NCBI RefSeq assembly: GCF_003342675.1
Contig: NZ_CP031148.1
Location: forward strand, 2,170,001 to 2,234,000
DNA length: 64,000 nucleotides
Direction: 5' to 3'
Origin: Haloplanus rubicundus
GTDB taxonomy: Archaea > Halobacteriota > Halobacteria > Halobacteriales > Haloferacaceae
The stretch's first letter is position 1; each line of letters begins with the position of its first letter. This document shows, one piece after another, positions 42,264-50,125 of this stretch. The notes under the pieces were generated by a model. The model made no database searches and was not told the DNA's origin. It worked only from the letters and a program-made list of their open reading frames with translations. A program made the translations under genes and the position numbers.

Positions 42264-43619
42264 TCACGTCGTCGCGTCTCTGAACGCCGCTTCGACGACC
42301 TTGCTCAGCGTCGGGTGGGCGTGGATGGTTTCGCCGACGTCCTCGACGGTGAGGCCGTGTCGCATCGCGACGACGGCCTCGTGCAGCAGGGTCGACGCCT
42401 CGTAGCCGATGGCGTGCGCGCCGAGGATGGTCCCGTCGGTCGCCGCGAGCACTTTCACGAAGCCGTCGTCGAGTTTCTTCGCGCGACCCATCGCAGAGTC
42501 GGCGTAGTCCGCCCGGCCGACGACGTACTCTTGACCGTCGAGTTCCGCCTCGGTCTTCCCGACGCCGGCTATCTGTGGCTCGGTAAAGATGGTGTGTGGC
42601 ATCGCCGAGAGGTCGAGCGCCCGTCGGTCGCCGTGGACGACGTTCGCCACCGTGTGTCGCGTCTCGTAGTCTCCGGAGTGTTTGAACAGCGCGTTCCCCG
42701 CCACGTCGCCCTGTGCCCAGACGTTGTCCGCGCTCGTCTCCAGATACTCGTTGGTCTCGACGAATCCGCGGTCGTCGACCTCGATTCCGGCGGCGTCGAG
42801 GTTCAGCGAGTCGGAGTTCGGGCGGCGGCCGAGTGCGACCAGCACCTCGCTCCCGTCGACGGTCAGTTCGTCACCGACCTCGGTTTCGGCGTGGACGGCG
42901 TAGCCGTCGCTCGACTCCTCGACGGCCGTGACGCGGTGTCCGGTGTTCACGTCGTGGCGGGCGGATGCGAGTTCCGTGAACAGTGCCGCCACGTCGCCGT
43001 CCTCCCGGTGGATCAGCGTGTCGTTCATTTCGACGATAGTCACGTCGGTGCCCATCGTCTCGAACACGTACCCTAATTCGACGGCGATGTAGCCACCGCC
43101 CATGATGACGAGACTGTCCGGGAGTTCGCGCCGGTAGAGCGCGTCCTGGCTCGTGAGGTAGTCGACCTCGTCGAGACCGTCGATGGGTGGGACGACCGGG
43201 CGACTTCCCGTCGCGACGACGACCTTGTCGGCGGTGACGGATTCGCCGCCGAGCGCCACGGTCCGTTCGTCGACGAACTCGGTGTACTCGTCGAACAGCG
43301 TCAGGTTGGGCCGCTCGCGGTACCGGGACTCCATGTCCGCGGCGATGCCGCCCAGCAGGTCGTCCATCTCGTCGACGACGGCCGCGTGGTCCACGCCGTC
43401 GAGCGTCGCGTCGACGTGGAAGCGTTCGGCATCGCAGACGTGGTTGACGGCGTTCGCGGCCTGAATCAACATCTTCGAGGGGTTGCACCCGCGGTTGAGA
43501 CAGGTGCCGCCGAGCGGTCCCGGTTCGACGAGCGCCGTGTCGAGTCCTGCGTCCGCCGCCGCCGAGGCGACGTTGTTTCCGGTTCCCCCGCCGATGACGA
43601 GTACGTCGAAATCGCTCAT
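42264..43619 (-). CDS. Dihydrolipoyl-dehydrogenase-like flavin disulfide reductase
   Basis: 451 residues from ATG 43619 (MSDFDVLVIGGGTGNN). FAD-binding GGGTGNNVASAAADAG, redox-active GGTCLNRGCNPSKML (CxxxxC), NAD-binding VIMGGGYIAVELGYVFE, second FAD motif ADNVWAQGDVAG and dimerisation domain with HAHPTLSKVVEAAFR providing the catalytic His. It is the group of lipoamide, mycothione and mercuric reductases; the substrate is a disulfide that cannot be named. No 2-oxoacid dehydrogenase genes are near, so it is not in a complex operon here. Confidence 0.85.
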   Translation of the reverse strand: MSDFDVLVIGGGTGNNVASAAADAGLDTALVEPGPLGGTCLNRGCNPSKMLIQAANAVNHVCDAERFHVDATLDGVDHAAVVDEMDDLLGGIAADMESRYRERPNLTLFDEYTEFVDERTVALGGESVTADKVVVATGSRPVVPPIDGLDEVDYLTSQDALYRRELPDSLVIMGGGYIAVELGYVFETMGTDVTIVEMNDTLIHREDGDVAALFTELASARHDVNTGHRVTAVEESSDGYAVHAETEVGDELTVDGSEVLVALGRRPNSDSLNLDAAGIEVDDRGFVETNEYLETSADNVWAQGDVAGNALFKHSGDYETRHTVANVVHGDRRALDLSAMPHTIFTEPQIAGVGKTEAELDGQEYVVGRADYADSAMGRAKKLDDGFVKVLAATDGTILGAHAIGYEASTLLHEAVVAMRHGLTVEDVGETIHAHPTLSKVVEAAFRDATT

Positions 43620-43706
43620 GTGACTCCGGATACGCCGGGCGGAATCAAATAAGGGGTAGCGACTCCGCAACGGTGTTGCACGACCACCGAAGGTGGCGTG
43701 TCTCGT

Positions 43707-44294
43707 TCAGTCGTCGGGGAACGATTCCCAGAACACGTCCGGGAGTTCGCGGTCCGGATTCTCGGCCATGTAATCCTGTTTCGTCACGTTGGCTTCCTCG
43801 ATGAGTGCGGCCGCTTCTCCGGCCCAGATGTAGAAGCCGATCAGCGTTTCGCGGCGCATCCGCTCCAGGTCGACCGAGTGATAGACGTTGACGACGCCCC
43901 CTTCTTCGCGGTTCAATTCGGATCGGCGAAGCAGACCGATGTCGACGAGTTTGTTGAGGTACCGCGTCACCGTGCTCCGGTCGTAGCCCAGCGATTCGGC
44001 GACTTCGTTGGCCGAGAGCGGACCCTCTCCGATGACACACAGACAGATGTCGAGCCCGGCTTTGGGGAGGCCGAACGCGTCGAGGAGGACCTGTCTGACG
44101 TCGGGCGGTTTGACGGTGATATCGCAGTCGGTCACGCGTTGCATCGACTCCCCGTGACAGGACATCGGTGGGTCGTCGCGGCCGAGCGCGAGGACTACGT
44201 TGTCACAGTCGGGGCATTCGAAGACGTCGTATCTGCTGGACGCCGGATCGTACTGAACTGCCTCGGCCGCTTCGTTCGTCTCGTGTTCAGACAT
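43707..44294 (-). CDS. Zinc-ribbon plus winged-helix (TrmB-like) regulator
   Basis: 195 residues from ATG 44294 (MSEHETNEAAEAVQ). N-terminal FECPDCDNVVLALGRDDPPMSCHGESM is a small metal-binding ribbon (C-x-x-C..C-H-G). Residues 85-160 form a winged helix: ICLCVIGEGPLSANEVAESLGYDRSTVTRYLNKLVDIGLLRRSE, then a wing with NVYHSVD. A redox- or metal-responsive activator is plausible. It lies 66 bases downstream of the small HTH gene at 44360 on the same strand. Confidence 0.75.
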   Translation of the reverse strand: MSEHETNEAAEAVQYDPASSRYDVFECPDCDNVVLALGRDDPPMSCHGESMQRVTDCDITVKPPDVRQVLLDAFGLPKAGLDICLCVIGEGPLSANEVAESLGYDRSTVTRYLNKLVDIGLLRRSELNREEGGVVNVYHSVDLERMRRETLIGFYIWAGEAAALIEEANVTKQDYMAENPDRELPDVFWESFPDD

Positions 44295-44359
44295 CGGTGG
44301 CCACTCCCAGCATTCGTACCCAGAGACGACGGCGGAATCCATAAGTCTGCCCCGTGTGC

Positions 44360-44629
44360 TCAGCCACGATCGATCGTCTCCGCATCGACGATGATCATCT
44401 CGTCGAGATCGAGCGCGAGGAGTTCTTCGCCGGTTACGGTTATTCTGACCTGTCCGTCGGCGTCGATGTCAGCTAGCGCGCACGATTCCAGTCCGTCGAG
44501 CTGTTCGCGGACCGTTCGCTCGTCGACGGCGAGTGCGTCCGTGAGCGACTCGATCGACGTTCGCTCCCCGGCGCTGGCGTCGCTCTGTCCCTCGAGTTCC
44601 TCCAACACGTCCCTACGGGTTACTGACAT
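44360..44629 (-). CDS. Small winged-helix protein
   Basis: 89 residues, ATG 44629 (MSVTRRDVLEELEGQSD). Helix-turn-helix SIESLTDALAVDERTVREQLDGLESCALADI followed by a wing (GQVRITVTGEELLAL). It could act with the regulator that follows it. Confidence 0.65.
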   Translation of the reverse strand: MSVTRRDVLEELEGQSDASAGERTSIESLTDALAVDERTVREQLDGLESCALADIDADGQVRITVTGEELLALDLDEMIIVDAETIDRG

Positions 44630-44954
44630 TCTTCATTCTGCTCGGTCAGCGCTCGACGACGTCGCGCGACTCTTGGTTCGTGTATCGTCCTCATCTGAGG
44701 CGAACTATAATTTCGTCGTTGACGAGGATATCGTTCGGCATCATTGCTCTCGACACCGCGCAGGTTTGGTCTCTCACGTGGAGGCGCTGTCCGTGGTCGA
44801 CGCCGTCCGGTTGACTCGCGTCCGAACACTGTGAACCGAGGGGGTGTGTCACGGATGGCCTCCGAACGATATCGTCGCCGTCGTTACATACGGCTTCGGC
44901 GACCGTGCAATCGGATTACAACTGCTTCGCGGAAAACGCGGCGGCCATCGCCAG
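44630..44954. other. Intergenic region without a gene
   Basis: About 325 bases between two minus-strand genes. Short frames here do not have neighbour-like composition. Confidence 0.35.
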
Positions 44955-45695
44955 CTAGCGTCCCGGCAGCCAGCCTCGCAGGTTCGCGAACGGCCGCCAG
45001 ACGAGCAATCCGACGGACGTCCCGAAGACGAACGTCGAGAGGCCGTACGGCTGGTTCGTTGCGACCGTCGCGAGTATCGAACCGCCACCGAAAAGCGCCG
45101 TCACGACCGTTCCGAGAATCGGCCACGTGCAACTCACACACGACGCGAAGCCGAGTGCGCCGGAGAGGGCAGACCCGTTCACGTCGAGAAGGGTGACGAA
45201 GACGAGATAGGAGAGCGCGAGATAGCCCACGAGTTTGTACGGGAACAGCGAGAAACGGACCAGAGCACCGCCGTAGAGGAGCGCCGGGCTCCATCCCGGG
45301 GGCATCGACGTGAGGGCGAGACGGGCCGCGCCGGTTCCATGGGAGTGGCCGTGAAACGCGTGCCCTGGCCCGATCAGTCCACCGGCGACGATCAATACGA
45401 CGAAATACAGTCCCGTGAGTGCGCCGACGACGAGTTGCCGTCGTCGCGGCACGTCGGGTCGCTGAACCGAACTGACGGCCCAGAGGGAGAGATTGATCCA
45501 GACGAACGGATACACCAGAATCAATGGGTTCGTTATCGTCGTCGGCGAAGCGACCCAGTACACCAACACCAGTATCACCTCGACGTTCAGTACGAGTCCA
45601 GCGTACAGCATCGACCGTCGAGAAACGTGTCGCTGTAGCCAGTCGCCGAAGACGGTCGAAATGGCCGTGTCGGTGGGGTGCCGATCGGTGTTCAT
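44955..45695 (-). CDS. Membrane protein with His-rich loop and CxxC helix
   Basis: 246 residues from ATG 45695 (MNTDRHPTDTAIS); a TTG eight codons upstream is less likely. About six helices. An external loop GPGHAFHGHSHG has four His and could bind metal; a later helix carries GFASCVSCTWPILG with a C-x-x-C. It follows the glutaredoxin gene by about 20 bases on the same strand, so a shared thiol/metal role is plausible. No family name is certain. Confidence 0.65.
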   Translation of the reverse strand: MNTDRHPTDTAISTVFGDWLQRHVSRRSMLYAGLVLNVEVILVLVYWVASPTTITNPLILVYPFVWINLSLWAVSSVQRPDVPRRRQLVVGALTGLYFVVLIVAGGLIGPGHAFHGHSHGTGAARLALTSMPPGWSPALLYGGALVRFSLFPYKLVGYLALSYLVFVTLLDVNGSALSGALGFASCVSCTWPILGTVVTALFGGGSILATVATNQPYGLSTFVFGTSVGLLVWRPFANLRGWLPGR

Positions 45696-45715
45696 CTCGG
45701 AATCTCCCCCACTCG

Positions 45716-45961
45716 TCAACCGTACGTCCGTTCGAGGTACGCGACGATGTCGTCACTTTCCGCCATTCCAGTCACGCCGTTCTCCGGGTCGACGAGAACT
45801 GGAACGCCCTTCTGCCCGCTGACTTCTTTCACCTCCGACCGGAAGAATCGGATGGGGAAGACGTCCCGTGTCTCGTAATCGAGCCCTAACTCGTCCAGTT
45901 TCCCCTCGACGGTCGCACAGTAGGGACAGCCCGCGAGTCGATACAGTCGTCTCGTTCCCAT
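45716..45961 (-). CDS. Glutaredoxin-like protein, dithiol CPYC
   Basis: 81 residues, ATG 45961. Active site AGCPYCATVEGKLDELGLDYE, cis-Pro KGVPVLVDP, end ESDDIVAYLERTYG. It is a paralogue of 37427-37672 but keeps both Cys of CPYC. It would reduce disulfides using a small thiol (gamma-glutamylcysteine in haloarchaea). First gene of an operon with the CxxC membrane protein; a TTACCG/CGGTAA palindrome lies 62 bases upstream. Confidence 0.88.
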   Translation of the reverse strand: MGTRRLYRLAGCPYCATVEGKLDELGLDYETRDVFPIRFFRSEVKEVSGQKGVPVLVDPENGVTGMAESDDIVAYLERTYG

Positions 45962-46022
45962 CGGTTGGCGTGTCCTTCACTCAGCTTCGTCATAAGTGCG
46001 AGCCGAGGATCGGGTAACCCCG

Positions 46023-46036
46023 TTACCGGTCGGTAA
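46023..46036. promoter_or_regulatory. Palindromic operator candidate upstream of glutaredoxin
   Basis: TTACCG-gt-CGGTAA, perfect 6-bp arms, 62-75 bases upstream of the glutaredoxin start. Similar GTTACC/GGTAAC palindromes lie upstream of the MFS gene and the HxlR gene. Confidence 0.45.
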
Positions 46037-46080
46037 GTGTTGCCCCGACGATTCCGGCCGTACTATCTTTCTACGAGGAG

Positions 46081-46112
46081 AGAACTCCACCGTTCACGGT
46101 GGGAGTGAATCC
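46081..46112 (+). mobile_element. Solo IS1341-type right-end hairpin
   Basis: CTCCACCG-ttca-CGGTGGGAG (46085-46105) followed by TGAATCC. The stem plus trailing GAATCC resembles the inverted copy at 4401-4440. It lies about 100 bases upstream of the tnpB gene, where no plus-strand gene ends, so an element scar is more likely than a terminator. Confidence 0.4.
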
Positions 46113-46202
46113 GACAACACCGCCACAATCCACCGTCGATGACAGGCTGGATATTCCACGCTAATCCACACCATTAACTAGGTTTGTCTACATAGACTAT
46201 GT

Positions 46203-47453
46203 GTGGCGATTCAGGTCACGCGCACCTACGTTGGTTCCATCCAGAACCACCGACAGGTCTGCGATGACCTTGACTCGCTCGGAGACTCCGCCTCGAAAAT
46301 CTGGAACATCGCACGATGGACGGCCGACCGCGTATGGGACGAAATCGGTGAAATCCCAGACGAGAGGGTGTTGAAATCGTATATGAAGAGCCAATCGTGC
46401 TGGAAAGACTTGAACGCGCAATCCAGTCAGAAAGTCATCGAAGAACTTTCTGACGCTTTCCAGTCGTGGTTCGACCTGCGACAGAACGACCCAGAGGCGA
46501 ATCCGCCCGGCTACCGCAAACACGGCGACACCCGACCCAAGAGTACGGTCACGTTCAAAACAGACGGCTTCAAACACGACCCCGAACACAATCGCGTCCG
46601 ACTCAGCAAGGGGTCGAACCTCAAAGAGAGTTGGTCGGATTTCATTCTCTGTGAATACCAGACTCGTCCCGACGTTGACCTCTCAGAAGTCAACCGAGTG
46701 CAGAACGTTCGAGCAGTCTGGAACGGCGACGAGTGGGAACTGCACTTCGTCTGCAAGGTCGAACTCGAACCCAACGACTCCGCAGGCGATGAAGTGGCAG
46801 GTATCGACCTCGGTATCACGAACATCGCCACGGTCGCCTTCCCCGACGAATACGTTCTGTACCCCGGCAACTCGCTCAAAGAAGACAAGCACTACTTCTC
46901 CCGAGAAGAGTACGCTACTGAGGGTGAGAACGGCCCGTCCGAGAAGTCGAGGTGGGCACGACAGAAACTCACAGACCGCGAGACGCACTTCTACCACACG
47001 CTGACGGACGCCATCATCACCGCGTGTGTCGAACGCGGGGTTGGCACGCTCGCGGTGAGCTGGCCTGAAGATATGCGAGAGTCCGATTGGGGCAAGACCG
47101 GCAATAAGAAGTTGCATTCGTGGGCGTTCGACCGCATCTACCAGTACCTTGCGTACAAGGGCGAGATGCGTGGGGTCGAGGTACTGAAGGAGAACGAGTG
47201 GAACACTTCGGAGACGTGTTCACGGTGTGGCGACGACACGAAGTCAAATCGTGTCGAACGTGGTCTGTACGTCTGCACGGCGTGCGAGCTGGTCGGGAAT
47301 GCGGATTGTAACGGGGCGGAGAACATGCGCCAGAAGATAACTCCGAGTCCTCACGGCGAGGATAGGAGTAACGGCTGTGTGGCACAGCCATCGACATACT
47401 TGTTCGACCGCGAGAGCGGGACGTTTCGCACGAGAGAACAAGCCGTGTCGTAG
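46203..47453 (+). CDS. tnpB: RNA-guided endonuclease TnpB
   Basis: 416 residues from GTG 46203; the ATG at 46199 is out of frame. N-terminal OrfB helical domain; RuvC-like nuclease motifs GIDLGITNIATV (Asp), LAVSWPEDMRES (Glu) and NADCNGAENMR (Asp); zinc finger CSRCGDDTKSNRVERGLYVCTAC (four Cys) between the last two. All catalytic residues are present. TnpB cuts DNA guided by an RNA from the element's right end and supports retention of the element after tnpA-driven excision. Without tnpA in the window it would depend on a transposase elsewhere. Confidence 0.92.
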   Translation: MAIQVTRTYVGSIQNHRQVCDDLDSLGDSASKIWNIARWTADRVWDEIGEIPDERVLKSYMKSQSCWKDLNAQSSQKVIEELSDAFQSWFDLRQNDPEANPPGYRKHGDTRPKSTVTFKTDGFKHDPEHNRVRLSKGSNLKESWSDFILCEYQTRPDVDLSEVNRVQNVRAVWNGDEWELHFVCKVELEPNDSAGDEVAGIDLGITNIATVAFPDEYVLYPGNSLKEDKHYFSREEYATEGENGPSEKSRWARQKLTDRETHFYHTLTDAIITACVERGVGTLAVSWPEDMRESDWGKTGNKKLHSWAFDRIYQYLAYKGEMRGVEVLKENEWNTSETCSRCGDDTKSNRVERGLYVCTACELVGNADCNGAENMRQKITPSPHGEDRSNGCVAQPSTYLFDRESGTFRTREQAVS

Positions 47454-47514
47454 ACCAGCAAATATCCCAACTGCGGTACGGGAAGCCTCGGCGTTTATGC
47501 CGGGGAGGATGTCA
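47380..47514 (+). ncRNA. Probable right-end guide RNA (omega/reRNA) region
   Basis: In this superfamily the guide RNA overlaps the 3' end of tnpB and finishes at the right end, the bases beyond it being the guide. Here the final structured part is the hairpin 47486-47505. The assignment is by family rule; the exact 5' end is not visible. The guide would read into the MFS gene (TGACATCC border). Confidence 0.4.
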
Positions 47515-48723
47515 CCCGCGGCCGCCAGCGAGTTTCGTCGCCTCGGGAAGGTTCCGAAGTCGCTGCATCGACAGCGTGCCGAGAATCGGGCCGAGAGCCA
47601 GCGGCGCGAACGCCCAGCGCCAGCCGACCAGATCCACAACCATCGGGATCAACTGGATCGACACGGTCGTCAGGAGGAACCCGATGGCCGTCTGGAGCGT
47701 GAGGGCCGTCCCGACGTAGGACCCTTCGGCGAGTTCGGAGACGGCCGCGGAAAACTGCGCCGAATCGGCGACGATGACGAATCCCCAAACGAGGACGAAG
47801 GGGACGAGAACGAGCAACGACGATCCGAAGACGAATCCCGCGGCGATACAGGCGACGCCGCTGATGGCCATGCTCGCGCTCGTCGTCCCCGTCCGACCGA
47901 ACCGATCGGCCGCCGAGCCGGCGACGACGGCGCCGACCCCACCGATGGCGATAGTCCCGAAGGCCAAGAGCGAGGCGAGACTCGACGATTCGCCACTCCC
48001 GCCGTTCGCCGCGATGCTCGCGATCAGGTAGGCAGGGATCCACGTCCAGACGGCGTAGAGCTCCCACATGTGGCCGAAGTACCCACCGTTGGCCAGCATC
48101 GTCCCCCGGTCCCGAAGGATGCGACCGATCGCGTTCGGATCGAACGGGGCCGCCGGTGCCTGATGCGGTCCCGGCTCGACGAGGAGAACCAACAGCCCGC
48201 CGAGAACGGACAGGCCCGCGGCCCCGTACAGCACGACCCGCGGTTGGCCGACGCCGCCGACGGCACGGAGCAGGTGCGGAAGCGCCGAGCCGACGGTCAG
48301 CGCGCCGACCAGCATGCCGATTGCGAATCCGCGGCCCTCCTCGAACCAGCCGGCGAGAATCTTCATCCCGGTGGGGTACACCCCGGCCAGGGCGACGCCG
48401 GTCAAAAATCGGAGCACGATGGCTGGAATGGCCGACGTGACGAATCCAGCGATGACGGCGGTGAACGCCGCGCCGGCGACGGCCGACCCGGCGAACAGAT
48501 ATCGGGGCCGAATTACGTCCGCGAGCGTGAGCGCCGAGGAGAGGAGCGCGCCGGCGACGAAGCCCAACTGCACCGCGATGGTCAACCACGCCGTCTCGCC
48601 GTCGGTGAGCCCCCACTCGGCCGCCAACTCCGGCGCCGCGGCGGTCGCGCTGAACCACAGGGACATGGCGAGGAGTTCGGCCAGCGCGATCACCAACAGC
48701 ACTCGGTGTTTTCGGGATACCAT
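47512..48723 (-). CDS. MFS family transporter
   Basis: 403 residues, ATG 48723. Twelve helices: VLLVIALAELLAMSLWFSATAAAP opens, and GVYPTGMKILAGWFEEGRGFAIG is the helix 4-5 loop of the major facilitator fold. L-x-M-S-L-W-F-S-A-T-A-A resembles nitrate/nitrite and cyanate-type (NarK/CynX) permeases; substrate uncertain. Its stop TGA (47512-47514) lies at the border of the TnpB element, so the native C-terminus may have been changed. A palindrome AGGTA-ac-TACCT lies at 48737-48748 just upstream. Confidence 0.85.
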   Translation of the reverse strand: MVSRKHRVLLVIALAELLAMSLWFSATAAAPELAAEWGLTDGETAWLTIAVQLGFVAGALLSSALTLADVIRPRYLFAGSAVAGAAFTAVIAGFVTSAIPAIVLRFLTGVALAGVYPTGMKILAGWFEEGRGFAIGMLVGALTVGSALPHLLRAVGGVGQPRVVLYGAAGLSVLGGLLVLLVEPGPHQAPAAPFDPNAIGRILRDRGTMLANGGYFGHMWELYAVWTWIPAYLIASIAANGGSGESSSLASLLAFGTIAIGGVGAVVAGSAADRFGRTGTTSASMAISGVACIAAGFVFGSSLLVLVPFVLVWGFVIVADSAQFSAAVSELAEGSYVGTALTLQTAIGFLLTTVSIQLIPMVVDLVGWRWAFAPLALGPILGTLSMQRLRNLPEATKLAGGRG

Positions 48724-48736
48724 AGTCGGTATCGAT

Positions 48737-48748
48737 AGGTAACTACCT
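48737..48748. promoter_or_regulatory. Palindromic operator candidate upstream of MFS gene
   Basis: AGGTA-ac-TACCT, 14-25 bases upstream of the ATG at 48723. Related CGGTAAC sequence at about 48775 lies between the MFS and the divergent epimerase gene. Confidence 0.4.
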
Positions 48749-48841
48749 GAGCTACCAAAAGCGTCAGCTAACCCGTCGGTAACCCCTGGTCGTTGATCGC
48801 AACGGCACACAGTAATCATGTTCGAGCGTCCAAGAAGCGAT

Positions 48842-49567
48842 ATGACCACTGACGCGTTCGTGACGGCGTCGGGGACGCACGTTCCGGCTGTGGCGGCGGA
48901 GACGATGCGCGACGTCGACCGGGTTGCCGTCGAGGACGTGGGACTACAGTTACTCCAGATGATGGAGAACGCGGGCCGAACGCTGGCCCATCGAGTCGCT
49001 GCGACGGGCGAGGAACCGGTGGTGGTCGTGGCCGGAAACGGCGGCAACGGCGGTGGTGGGTTGGCGTGTGCTCGACACCTCCACAACCACGACGTTCGAG
49101 TGGCTGTCGTCCTCGACCGCGACCCCGACTCGTTATCCGGTGCCGCGGCACAGCAGTATCGGATTCTCGACGCGACGGATATTCCGGTCACGAGCGGCGT
49201 CGAGGAACTGGCGGCGTTCGATCGGATCGGCGTACTCGTGGACGCGCTCATCGGTTACGGCCTCGACGGCCCGCTCCGCGATCCGGCACGCAGCCTCGTC
49301 GAGGAAACGAACCGACGCGGATCGAGAGTCGTCTCCCTCGACGTGCCCTCCGGCATCGACGCCACGACCGGCGAGACACTCGGGGCAGCCGTGCATCCGG
49401 AGACGACGGTCACGCTCGCCGTACCGAAGACGGGACTCCGAACCTGTCCGGGACAGCTCGTTCTCGCCGACATCGGAATTCCGCGGATCGTGTACGACCG
49501 CCTCGACATCCCGTACGACGACCCGTTCGGCCGAGAGTGGTGGATCGAACTGGCGACTGGCGACTGA
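48842..49567 (+). CDS. NAD(P)H-hydrate epimerase, YjeF N-terminal domain only
   Basis: 241 residues from ATG 48842. MRDVDRVAVEDVGLQLLQMMENAGRTLAHRV, then VVVAGNGGNGGGGLACARHLHNHDVRVAVVL, VLVDALIGYGLDGPLR, VVSLDVPSGIDATTGE and VTLAVPKTGL are the YjeF_N motifs for epimerising NADHX/NADPHX. The usual G-x-G-N-N-G-G-D-G loop reads GNGGNGGGG, without the Asp, a form common in stand-alone haloarchaeal copies. The ADP/ATP-dependent dehydratase domain (NnrD), usually fused, is absent. Divergent from the MFS gene. Confidence 0.85.
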   Translation: MTTDAFVTASGTHVPAVAAETMRDVDRVAVEDVGLQLLQMMENAGRTLAHRVAATGEEPVVVVAGNGGNGGGGLACARHLHNHDVRVAVVLDRDPDSLSGAAAQQYRILDATDIPVTSGVEELAAFDRIGVLVDALIGYGLDGPLRDPARSLVEETNRRGSRVVSLDVPSGIDATTGETLGAAVHPETTVTLAVPKTGLRTCPGQLVLADIGIPRIVYDRLDIPYDDPFGREWWIELATGD

Positions 49568-49613
49568 TTATTCGCTGATTTACAGGTTCGAAAGGGTCAA
49601 GACCGACCCCTGA

Positions 49614-50120
49614 TCAGTCGTCGGCGCGGACGGTCTGCAGCCCCTCGAGTGCGTCCTTGACCGCCGACAAGTCCGGTTGCACGGTGGGATCGTCGGTGCT
49701 CCACGCGTACCGAATCGTCCCGTCGGTGTCGACGACGAAGACCGAGCGCTTCGCGATCCGTTTGTGGCCGTTGAACTCCTCGTAAAACACGTCGTAGGAT
49801 TCGGCGACGCTCCCGTCGCTATCCGAGAGGAGGGCGAAGGCCAGTTCCTCCGTCTCCGCGAACGCTCGATGGCTGAACGACCGATCCGTGGAGATGCCGT
49901 ACACCGTCACTCGGTCGTCGAGGTCGAACCACAGCAAATCGTGGAGCGAGCACATGTGTTCGGTACATTCGGGGTGGAAATCGAAGAGGTAGAAGTTGAT
50001 GATCACCGGTCCTCGCTCGAGCGCGTCAGTAAGCGAGTACTCCGACATCTCGGTCGCGTCTCGGTCCATCGCGGTTCCGGGCAACGTGAACGCCGGTGCG
50101 GCGGTGCCTTCGGGGAGCAT
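49614..50120 (-). CDS. AhpC/TSA-type peroxiredoxin
   Basis: 168 residues from ATG 50120 (MLPEGTAAPAFTLPGTAMDRD). Thioredoxin-fold peroxiredoxin: IINFYLFDFHPECTEHMCSLHDLLWFD, where the first Cys (P-E-C-T) is the peroxidatic one and CSLHD may resolve; VYGISTDRSFSHRAFAE and VFVVDTDGTIRYAW follow. It reduces peroxides. It lies 5 bases downstream of the halocyanin-fusion gene on the same strand, so the two are an operon. Confidence 0.88.
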   Translation of the reverse strand: MLPEGTAAPAFTLPGTAMDRDATEMSEYSLTDALERGPVIINFYLFDFHPECTEHMCSLHDLLWFDLDDRVTVYGISTDRSFSHRAFAETEELAFALLSDSDGSVAESYDVFYEEFNGHKRIAKRSVFVVDTDGTIRYAWSTDDPTVQPDLSAVKDALEGLQTVRADD

Positions 50121-50125
50121 CGCGA

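Larger units (their letters stand above)
46150..47514 (+). mobile_element. TnpB-only IS200/IS605-superfamily element (IS1341 type)
   Basis: One tnpB gene, no tnpA (Y1 transposase). The left end is approximate; a small hairpin GTCTA/TAGAC lies at about 46186-46197 just before the gene. The right end carries a stem CCTCGGC/GCCGGGG (47486-47505) followed by AGGATGTCAC. The element ends on the last codons of the MFS gene. Confidence 0.7.

Noticed and set aside
42264-43619. Naming the flavoprotein as lpdA of a 2-oxoacid dehydrogenase complex
   Set aside because: No E1 or E2 genes are nearby and several disulfide reductases share the same motifs.
47377-48738. A plus-strand open frame of about 450 codons opposite the MFS transporter
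   Set aside because: Composition is Arg/Asp/Gly-rich and low complexity; the MFS helices on the other strand explain the DNA.
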